DNA from: Acanthosoma haemorrhoidale | Taxonomy: Eukaryota > Arthropoda > Insecta > Hemiptera > Acanthosomatidae | Length of the DNA: 64,000 nucleotides | Assembly: GCA_930367205.1 (NCBI GenBank) | Contig: OV884009.1 | Location: forward strand, 120,293,454 to 120,357,453 | Direction of reading: 5' to 3' | Part shown: positions 56,501-64,000 of the stretch, in pieces | How positions within the stretch are numbered: the stretch's first letter is position 1 | How the letters are laid out: the number at the start of each line of letters is the position of its first letter | The notes under the pieces: generated by a model | Seen by the model: the letters and a program-made list of their open reading frames with translations, nothing else | Databases searched by the model: none | What the model was told of the DNA's origin: nothing | Translations under genes and position numbers: made by a program

Positions 56501-56940
56501 CAAGATCGGCTGGTTAGCCTCTATAGGTTGTACCCCGGGGACAGCCATAAGAAGATTACTATTTCAGTCTACTCTCTGTTTCTTGTCTTAATATCATTAT
56601 TTTGTCGCCAATTTTTCTAGAGAACAATTTTTATACACAAAAAAGCATAAATTATAAGTCACACCCCCCATGTTTGTAGGAGTGGTCTGGGCTCATTTCA
56701 CATTGGGGAGAATGGAGAGGGAGGTGAATATTAATATCATTCTTTCCAAACGACGAAGCAGTCCTCAATGTCAGGCGGGTAATGCTAATTCAACCTGATT
56801 CTTATACTACCGCACACTATATGGGCATCAGGAAAGAATTCATACATTGTTAGGTGGCATTCAGGCACTCAAATAGTAAGTAGTAAAAGTACCGCTTAAT
56901 CAGCTGATGTTCCATCCTTAAAGAATATGGAGGATATCTC
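53560..56940. other. No recognisable feature
   Basis: AT-rich to 54400, then mixed composition. Frames at 54421-54609 and 54569-54919 have no motif I recognise and no supporting splice context. The 55000-56900 part is GC-moderate and might be old LINE or LTR debris, but I cannot show it. Confidence 0.4.
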
Positions 56941-56945
56941 CTTCC

Positions 56946-56968
56946 CTTTCTCTCTCTCTCTCTCTCTA

Positions 56969-57043
<75 letters not shown>
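56946..57043. repeat. (CT)n microsatellite with one CTAT interruption
   Basis: About 98 bp of CT dinucleotides, interrupted by CTATCTAT near 56968. It lies about 600 bp before the gypsy-2 primer site. Confidence 0.95.
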
Positions 57044-57046
<3 letters not shown>

Positions 57047-57419
57047 ACACCGCTGAGAGAGCACTGAGACATTTCTGAGGCTATAGTTTCTGTTAAGTAG
57101 TATTAACATTAAAAACTCAAATCATTTAAATAATGAAAATAGTTGATGAGCTGCTGATGCTTGGTTCAAATGAGTTTACATACTCCAACGGTTATTTCAT
57201 TAAACCAAAATTTCGTTGATAACTTAAATTAAAAACAAAACTCCTACACGCTTATGACGATTTACCGGAATATTTCCTCTTCAATGTGGGACCTGGAGCA
57301 ATTATACTCATCCTGCATAAAATCTAATCATTGGCCTACATCTAGCCTTTAGAACACATTATGTAATGGCAACTAACGTATGGGCTCAACTTAGCAACTT
57401 ATTAGGGAGTTCATCGCTG

Positions 57420-57673
57420 ATGTTTACTCCAGGCCAAAAATAAGATATACGTACATGTATTGTTTGGATATTGTATGTTGTATATTTGAGAATATGGTGA
57501 CAACACTGTCGTTACCTTTTTGTATGGTTATATGTTGTTGATATAGAGCTGGTTTAGAGTCGTAGTTGCCCTGATCTGTTGTGATGTAATTATGATTAAT
57601 AAATGTGAATATCAATGTAACAGTTTTGTTTATTTAATAATAACCATACAAAACATGGTGCAGTCGATAAAGT
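57420..57673 (+). mobile_element. gypsy-2: probable LTR end and primer-binding site
   Basis: A sequence ending AATAACCATACAAAACA is followed at 57656 by TGGTGCAGTCGATAAAGT, the position and TGG start expected of a primer-binding site. The upstream LTR boundary is not defined because the 3' LTR is lost; TGTTTACTCCAGG near 57420 is a possible start. Confidence 0.5.
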
Positions 57674-57729
57674 AAAGTTATTCGGAGTGTTAAACGGTTT
57701 GATCGGGAATTAAAGTATAATAATTATCC

Positions 57730-58522
57730 ATGTGGATGGAGTTCAATAAACCGTGTATTTTAAACTTTTCAACAGGAAATGTGGCAAATAATTTTCGGCT
57801 TTTCAAGGAGGAAATTAAGATTTATTTGTTGGCAACGGAGACTGTTAATAAATCAAGAGAAGTTCAAGTAGCCAGACTTAAAAACTTAATGGGGTCCGAG
57901 GCTTTGAAGGTTTACATGTCCATCATGTAATAGAGAATCTGTCGAATCAATATTGACCGTGCTTGAACAACATTGTATTCCAAAGAAAAATGAAACAATG
58001 GAGGTATTTAAATTTTTTAGTATGAGGCAAGGTGCAAACGAGTCTTTTGAACATTTCTATGCGGAACAGAAGTCTCTCATTTCTTCCTGTGAGTTTGGAG
58101 AAGAAGAAGATAAGCTTCTCAAGGCGCAAATTGTTTTGGGTGTCAATTCTGCCTCGGCCCGTGAACGCTTGTTGCGTGAAGATCCCTTGTTGAGGAAAAC
58201 AGTTGCTTTTTGCAAATCTGTGGAGATGGCAACCGACAACTTGCGAGTAATCAAGGAACAAGAAGATCAACAGAAGCTAGAGGTCTTCAAGTTGGTGAGG
58301 AGTAACAATCACCAGTCTGTAAAAAATAATTATGTTGATAAGCCAGTACTAAATAAGGATTTGTTGAATAAGTCTGGAAATAGGAGTAAATTTCTTGATT
58401 GTACACGTTGTGGGCAGAAACACTCAAAGAATCGTTGCCCTGCGTTTGGCCAAAAGTGTTATAAATGCAATAAAATTGGGCATTGGGCTACAATGTGTGG
58501 TAGAGGAGTGAAAAAAGTTTAA
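57730..58522 (+). pseudogene. gypsy-2 gag with CCHC zinc knuckles
   Basis: Frame 57730-57930 starts MWMEFNKPCILNFSTGNVAN and ends in a stop (57928-57930) where it meets frame 57953-58522. The latter has KNETMEVFKFFSMRQGANES and KAQIVLGVNSASARERLLRE (capsid-like), then CTRCGQKHSKNRCPAFGQKC and CNKIGHWATMC, a pair of zinc knuckles. Its organisation equals gypsy-1 gag, so the two elements are relatives. One frameshift/stop and a stop before the protease make it inactive. Confidence 0.85.
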
Positions 58523-58617
58523 AATGTGGGTGTTTCTGATCACAATGAGGCATTTGATGATTTTGGCTTTGGTTCCATTAAAGTAAATCTAATAAATAAA
58601 AACAAAACTGTGAATGG

Positions 58618-59685
58618 TTGGAAAATATAGAAATTAACGGAAAATTAATTTTGTTCAAATTAGATACTGGCGCCGAAACCAATGTTATATCATTGCATTT
58701 GCTAAAAAATGAGTTAGGCATGAGCAACTCTGATGTTTCCAATACTAGCACTGTGTTGGAGGCATTTGGGGGGTTCAAAATAAAACCTATTGGTGCAATT
58801 AAGTTGAAAATTAGTTATCAGAATAAATTTTGTACAACAGAATTTGTAGTTCTTGAGGAAAATGTAGGTTTTCCAATTCTGGGACTCAGAACATGTTTGG
58901 ATTTAAATTTAATTAAAAAAGTAGAAGATATCAAAACTACAAATTTCTCAAAATTTCTGGAGCAAAATAATGATGTTTTTAAAGGTTTAGGTTGCTTCCC
59001 AGACTTTTGTTCATTAAATTTGAAAGATGGTGCCATTCCAAAATCAAGCCCTGCTCGCAGGGTTTCATTTAAAATTAAAGATAGATTAAAACAGACCCTG
59101 ATAAACTTAGAAAAAAATAAGGTTATTGCAAAGGTTGAGAGCCCAGGAGAATGGGTCAATAATATTGTCATAGTGGAAAAGCAAGAGTCATCATTGCGAA
59201 TTTGTATAGACCCTCAACAATTAAATAAATATCTCATTAGAGATTACTATGAAATCCCAACAATCGAGGATATATCTGTCAAGCTAGCCAATAAAAAATT
59301 TTTCTGTCTCTTTGATTTGAAACAGGGTTTTCATCAATTGGTTTTGGATGAGGCTTCTAGTAATTTGTGCTCATTCAGTACAACTTTTGGACTTTATAAA
59401 TATCTCAGAGCACCATTCGGGTTATCAGTGTTACCTGAATGCTTTCAAAAATTGACCCAAAAGTATTTTGGCCATTTGCAAGGTGTCACAGTTTACTTTG
59501 ATGATATTCTGTGTGCTACAGAATCGGAGGAGGAATTGCAGGGAATAGTGAATGATGTTGTGGGTGTGGCTCGAAAAAATAATATTAGATTCAACCCAGA
59601 AAAAGTTCAATATTTCGTTAAAGAGGTTAAATTCCTGGGGTTCTTGTTTAGTGAACATGGGCATAAGCCGGATCCGTGTTATTAA
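58618..59685 (+). pseudogene. gypsy-2 pol: protease and reverse transcriptase, truncated
   Basis: A continuous 355-codon frame. The protease site is ILFKLDTGAETNVISLHLL. The RT shows RICIDPQQLNKYLIRDYYEI, FFCLFDLKQGFHQLVLDEA, YLRAPFGLSVLPECFQKLTQ and VTVYFDDILCAT (catalytic YFDD). The frame stops just after KFLGFLFSEHG, and from about 59717 the sequence becomes a Jockey LINE on the other strand. RNase H and integrase are gone. Reading frame preservation over 1 kb suggests it died more recently than gypsy-1. Confidence 0.88.
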
Positions 59686-59716
59686 TGAGCTAAAAGCACC
59701 ACGTAACGTTAAGGAA

Positions 59717-61504
59717 CTTTTTTAATGTATATTCAATTTTATTAAAATAAAATTACAAAAGATAAATCTGCCTTTTATTAGGCAATGAGTAATTGAGATA
59801 AAAGCTATCATTTATACCATATTTAAAATTCATCATTCACTCGCTCATTCATACAATATTTACAAACAGCCCAGAGGCCCCCTAAGTCCATAAGGTTGTC
59901 ACCTCCTTCGCATGCGAAGGAGGAAGCGGAGTCTTGGGGAGTCCCCCACGCTCCTCCGTCAGCCGCATCACCGGGTACTAGCCAGTGGAGGTTGACCAAG
60001 AGCGCGAGAGCCGCCGACGCTCAGGACATGATTGGAGAAACTGGCCATCAGTACAGCCAACAGTACTCCCACTGTCACGCGATTATAGCAGGTCACGAGG
60101 CCACTGCCATTTCAGTCTCCGAGGAGGATTATAGGGATGAGTGGCGCAGTGTAATGACTGTGCTACAGGATTAGGGTGGTTGGAAAGGCTACTGTGGAAT
60201 TTCATAAACTTGGAAGGGATGAGTTCTAGAATGTAGTGTATATTAAGGTCGTTATGAAGGGTTTTGTTGCTGACATAATAAGAGGCATTTATTATTGTTC
60301 TCAGGACTTTGGATTGAAAGGATTGGATACGCTTGATGTTCGACTTTTTTGCTGTCCCCCATAGCTCTATTCCGTATGTCCAGATTGGTTTAAGTATAAC
60401 TTTGTAGATTAGTAGTTTATTTTCTATTGAGAGATGGGATGTCCTTTGAAGTAGTCTGTACAGTTGTCCAAAGCGTCTGTTTAGTTCTTGTCTTTTTAGT
60501 CTCGTATGTGGGTTCCAGGTCAGTCGTTTGTCTAGATGGAAGCCTAAGTACCGAAGTATCTCGGTTACAGGGAGAGGAATAGAATTAAAATAAACTAGTG
60601 GACAAGTCTTGCGACAAAGGGTAAAGGCCCTGGAATCTTCTACTAGTCTACTCTCTCTCTGCCACACCTCTGGGCAGTCACCTTGTCTCACAGCCTCTAG
60701 CATACCCTCCGACGACTTGCCGATCTCCTGCCCGAACTCTGAAAACTGGTCTTATTCTTTATGAAACCTCTGAACCTCTCTTCTGAACACAGTGTATTGT
60801 CGGGACACATCCCTTTCAATAAATGGAGTAAGATATTAATGCCGACATGGAACATGGTCCATGTTATTAACTACAACAATCCGCACTTGTCACCAGGGCT
60901 AGAGTGATTAGGCACTTCCCTAGTGACGCCCCCGACAACTTGTAAGTCTTGTTTCAGTAATAAGAGCTACATCGATGTTTTTGTCATGGAGTAGTGCTGT
61001 CAGTTCGTTAGTGTGGGTGCGAACACCATTCGCATTCCAAAGGAAAATGGATAAAGAGTCAGAAGGATCCACTTATGGATTTTGTTTGGGGATAAGGTAG
61101 GAGACAAGATTTTTAAGAAGGGAAATGAGAGGGGTAATTAGGGTTCTGAACTCTGTAAGGAATGAGGTTAAAAAGCTGGTGAGATCTGAAGAGCTTGAAG
61201 GTGACGGGATATGCGAGATGTGTGGTTGAGGATGGGATTGAGTTTGGGATTGAGTTTGTCGGTTGCTGGGATGAGCGGAGTGCTGGGAAAGAAGAACTTG
61301 CGGAGGAGGAGCGGGCAATGCCTGTGACTGCTCTCTGTTCCGAACGGCGTCAGCAAAAGAAACTGAAGGCCTCAAACTTCTGGCGGGGATGCTTCTTGGG
61401 CTACCTGTTGCTGGCGTTTCTTCTTCTGGACGACGACAGATAGAGAGGCCATCTGCCAGCTGCAACACCTGCAAGATCAACACTTCGTCAGCTATCCTTA
61501 TCAA
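59717..61504 (-). mobile_element. Jockey-A LINE, rearranged, inserted in gypsy-2
   Basis: The 3' tail (59717-59850) and 3' UTR lie left. An RT C-terminal frame (about 60627-60150) follows, with LGFHLDKRLTWNPHTRLKRQ and WGTAKKSNIKRIQSFQSKVL. About 310 bp (60628-60939) then match no part of the family. Beyond that come the start of the endonuclease (61080-60940: LDKNIDVALI-type text with ILLWNANGV-like start) and the ORF1 C-terminus (61504-61073: RSLRPSVSFADAVRN and LLKNLVSYLIPKQNP). Most of the endonuclease and the RT palm are therefore missing, replaced by unrelated sequence. It is dead, but it is the only copy here with the ORF1-ORF2 junction attached to a tail. Confidence 0.8.
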
Positions 61505-61667
61505 GTCTCAGCTCCTATATATCATTCCTCTTATCCTCTCACGTCCACTTCCTTCTGTACTGTTACTAGGCCCGTCACTCTGACATTTATTAATAATTGT
61601 AGTTGTATGTTTGTAAAGTTCAAATAAATCTTTTTAAAAACTCCTTCTGGTCTTATCAAGATTTAAC

Positions 61668-61685
61668 TGGCGCCCGAACAGGGAC
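61668..61685 (+). promoter_or_regulatory. gypsy-3 primer-binding site (tRNA-Lys type)
   Basis: TGGCGCCCGAACAGGGAC, an exact match to the well-known Lys tRNA 3'-end complement used by many retroelements. It follows AAGATTTAAC, the probable LTR end. The LTR itself lies in roughly 61505-61667, but its start cannot be fixed without the 3' copy, which is outside the window. Confidence 0.85.
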
Positions 61686-61706
61686 CTTGGCAGCGACTTT
61701 GAGACT

Positions 61707-63068
61707 TTGGAAGAATCTCCCCATTCCGCGATCACCGCCGTTTGGCTAGGCAAGACCCAAGACATCAGCTGGTGTATTTTAATACACATCACCGAGGCTC
61801 TGACCACTCATTTGTTAACTATCTACGAGACGCCAGAGGAGAAGAAGAAGAGGACTTCACACAACAGAAGACATCAATTGGTAATTATAACTTTGTACAC
61901 ATTTTACATGCCATTAACAGACAGACTAAACCTTATCCGAAACATCCCCGAATTAGACGAAAATATGGCTACTAACAACCACATTATCTCAACCACAGAC
62001 TTAAAACTAATACCTGAATTTGACGGAAACCCAAGCCACTTGATTAAATTCATAAATAAAATAAATTTCGTGGCCAATAACATATGCACAATAGACAACC
62101 CACACTGTGAATACAATACAAAACAATTACTTGGACACGCCACTAACAGACTTGTAGGACCGGCAGAACATTGCGGATTACGAAATTATAACACGTTACA
62201 AGAATTAATTCAAGAATTAAAAAATCAATTCCGCGATGACAAGTCGACACTACAGTCAATGGACGAAATTTTACAAATTAGACCATACAAGAATGAACAC
62301 CCCGTAAACTATGTAGACAGAGTATTACTCCTTCGAGACGAACTAGAAGGACGAGTATTTACGGACGATAGATTAAATGACGAACAAAAATTAACCGAAC
62401 TAAAAATATACGACAGACAAATAACACATCACTGTATGAAACAATTTGACAAAGATTTAGAATTTTTCCTAAACCACACGGACTACACAAACTTAAGGGA
62501 CTTAAAAAGGGCACTTAAGACAGTCGCTGTGAGAATAATAGAACGTTCTTACGGAGAACGCTCTCACAGCAGACCACAACAACAAAACTCGAAATCACAA
62601 CAATATGCCCCAAGACAAACACAAACACCACCTAGCACCGGTTATAAAGGCAAAAATTTTGACCCTTATTACTATGAGCGAAAACGCGAACAATCAAATC
62701 AGTACCAACAACCACAAACCTTTCCCAATAACGAACGCCATTACAACAAACCCCAATATAATTCAGACAAACCCAACAATTTTAATTATTCTCGTGATCC
62801 TAATGCACGATACAATCAGCCGTGGCAACCACGAGAACAAAACCAATACTTCAATAAACAACAACTAGCTTTACCTGCAATACCACAACAACAACAAACA
62901 GTTTCAATGCGGACAGTCAGTAACCGCGTACACCATACCGAACTAGAAGACAAAGACTTATACATACAAGAATTACAGGACCAATTACAATCACTCGAAA
63001 CAAAATATGACCATTTTTTAGAACCAGGACCAAGCGATCACAAACCACCCGACCAGAATACCAATTAA
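61707..63068 (+). CDS. gypsy-3 gag polyprotein (17.6/297-like errantivirus group)
   Basis: An uninterrupted 453-codon frame. The start used is the first ATG after the primer site (MEESPHSAITAV); an internal ATG at 61965 (MATNNHIISTTDLKLIPEF) sits right before the conserved region and is a likely alternative. The core shows LKLIPEFDGNPSHLIKFINK and RPYKNEHPVNYVDRVLLLRD, as in Drosophila 17.6/297-type gags. The C-terminal third is Gln/Asn/Pro/Tyr-rich with no zinc knuckle, usual for that group, then a coiled segment (DKDLYIQELQDQLQSLETKY). It forms the particle shell and overlaps pol by a -1 shift. Confidence 0.9.
   Translation: MEESPHSAITAVWLGKTQDISWCILIHITEALTTHLLTIYETPEEKKKRTSHNRRHQLVIITLYTFYMPLTDRLNLIRNIPELDENMATNNHIISTTDLKLIPEFDGNPSHLIKFINKINFVANNICTIDNPHCEYNTKQLLGHATNRLVGPAEHCGLRNYNTLQELIQELKNQFRDDKSTLQSMDEILQIRPYKNEHPVNYVDRVLLLRDELEGRVFTDDRLNDEQKLTELKIYDRQITHHCMKQFDKDLEFFLNHTDYTNLRDLKRALKTVAVRIIERSYGERSHSRPQQQNSKSQQYAPRQTQTPPSTGYKGKNFDPYYYERKREQSNQYQQPQTFPNNERHYNKPQYNSDKPNNFNYSRDPNARYNQPWQPREQNQYFNKQQLALPAIPQQQQTVSMRTVSNRVHHTELEDKDLYIQELQDQLQSLETKYDHFLEPGPSDHKPPDQNTN
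63014..63020 (+). promoter_or_regulatory. -1 ribosomal frameshift site T_TTT_TTA
   Basis: The heptamer lies in the gag frame exactly as CAT TTT TTA, the canonical X_XXY_YYZ form. The -1 frame is open from here to the end of the window. Stop of gag follows 48 nt later. No strong downstream stem is obvious. Confidence 0.8.
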
Positions 63069-64000
63069 ACCATACGGACACTTTACCGAAACTAAAAGAT
63101 TTTACTGGCAAGACTTGGCTGATTGACACGGGATCATCAAAAAATTATATTCACCCATGTTCTTTACCCGAAGGAACTAAAATCATTTCGGAAGACTTCG
63201 TGATGAAAACCCCTACAGGGAGAGCCGAGGGAACTCAGAGTGCTCTAATAGATCTTTATCCCCTGATTGGAATTTCTGCGAAGGCAAAATTTTTAGTATA
63301 CCCGTTTAGTGATAAATTCAACATTTTATTAGGATACGAGACAATGCGAAATTTAAACATAAAAATTAACTGTCAAAATAATGAAATAATAATAAATAAA
63401 ATAAAATTTAAATTAGAAAACGAAACTTTAGTAGACAATAACAATAGTAATAATAATAGTAATAATAATAATAATAATAGTAATAATAAATTAAAAAATA
63501 AAAGGGACCAAACATACCCGGAAATAAACAAAAATAAAAGGGACCAAACATACCCGGAAATAAACAAAAATAAAAGGGACCAAACATACCCGGAAATAAA
63601 CAAAAATAAAAGGGACCAAACATACCCGGAAATAAACGAAAACAAAAGGGACCAAACATACCCGGAAAATAATAAAAATAATAAAATTAATAATAACAAT
63701 AAACTTAATAATAATAATAAATCAAAAGAAAAGAACGAACTATACTATATTGATGACAAACAAACAATTAAACAATTAATTCGAACAGACCATATTGACG
63801 ATAACACAACTGACCAATTAGTAAATCTAATAAGCAATTATGGAGAAATACTAAAAACAGACAATGAACAATTAAGAGCGACTAACTTACTAAAACACAA
63901 AATCGTGACAAAAAACGAAAATCCATGCTACACACGTAATTACCGATACCCTGTACAATTTAAAGAACAAATAAATAACGAAGTGACAAACTTACTGAAA
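63020..64000 (+). CDS. gypsy-3 pol (protease, start of reverse transcriptase), partial at window end
   Basis: The -1 frame relative to gag is open for 327 codons up to the last base. Protease: KTWLIDTGSSKNYIHPC (active-site DTG) and FNILLGYETMRNLN (the LLGxE-type end). An Asn-rich stretch and five copies of a 12-residue repeat follow. Next is the N-terminal RT region, including RATNLLKHKIVTKNENPCYT and RNYRYPVQFKEQINNEV, typical of 17.6-like elements. RT core, RNase H and integrase lie beyond 64000. No break is visible. Confidence 0.9.
63497..63668 (+). repeat. 36-bp coding minisatellite, five copies, in gypsy-3 pol
   Basis: The unit AATAAAAGGGACCAAACATA plus CCCGGAAATAAACAAA recurs with GGGACC at 63504, 63540, 63576, 63612 and 63648, exactly 36 bp apart. 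In the pol frame it reads NKRDQTYPEINK. The first four copies are almost identical and the last diverges at its end. It is flanked by AAT/AGT-rich sequence (63436-63490 and 63665-63720) encoding Asn runs. Confidence 0.97.

Noticed and set aside
63373..63699. Minus-strand frames with repeated GYVWSLLF or FGPFYF units
   Set aside because: They are shadows of the coding minisatellite, which is in frame with pol on the plus strand.

Overview
This is an AT-rich stretch of nuclear animal genome, most likely an arthropod and probably an insect. The evidence is spliced genes with GT-AG introns of 2-6 kb, Jockey-clade LINEs, Ty3/gypsy elements, a hAT element, a mariner relic and a Maverick/Polinton of the arthropod type. 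No bacterial-style operons, rRNA genes or CRISPR arrays were seen. Most of the window is transposon-derived.

Host genes: two paralogous four-exon genes lie on the minus strand, at 51921-38650 (gene B) and 15674-7814 (gene A). Each has coding exons of exactly 57, 153, 105 and 153 nt, including the stop. All introns are phase 0, and each gene encodes a 155-residue secreted cysteine-rich protein. Layout and cysteine pattern suggest an ML (MD-2/NPC2-like) lipid-binding fold, but this is not certain. Each start codon is preceded by a similar TATAAAG-containing promoter. The introns have filled with repeats, including a 47-bp satellite of about 35 copies in gene A intron 2 and Jockey fragments in gene B.

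Between the genes: a complete hAT element (16076-18592) has a perfect 8-bp target duplication and an open 601-codon transposase. Next is a nest of elements. A decayed Ty3/gypsy element on the minus strand (gypsy-1, 38.2-35.93 kb and 22.78-21.93 kb) is split by a 13.15-kb Polinton (22782-35931) and cut on its left by a Jockey LINE. The Polinton has long terminal inverted repeats beginning AGTAGT and a 6-bp target duplication (CAAAAA/CAAGAA).

Inside the Polinton, left to right: a small spliced gene, protein-primed DNA polymerase B, integrase (-), a conserved PX-type protein (-), packaging ATPase (-), a divergent promoter, PLA2/pVI-like protein, adenain-like protease, penton-like protein, double-jelly-roll major capsid protein, small zinc-finger and acidic ORFs, an unknown gene (-), and an uninterrupted BIR (IAP-type) gene next to the right repeat. 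Every recognised core gene carries stops or frameshifts, so this copy is an inactive fossil. The BIR cargo and its overlapping unknown neighbour are the most interesting part.

Right end: the 52-64 kb region holds an internally deleted mariner, long GA/CT microsatellites (the GA tract is at 48.5 kb), a second gypsy element (gypsy-2, 57.6-59.7 kb) cut by a rearranged Jockey LINE, and the start of a third gypsy element (gypsy-3, from about 61.5 kb to the window end). Gypsy-3 looks intact so far: a tRNA-Lys-type primer site, a 453-codon gag, a canonical -1 slippery heptamer and a pol frame open to the last base, with an in-frame 12-residue repeat inserted between protease and reverse transcriptase.

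Stretches 1-640, 6430-7180, 8000-9560, 18600-20210, 44.6-46.9, 49-51.8 and 53.6-56.9 kb hold nothing I could identify.
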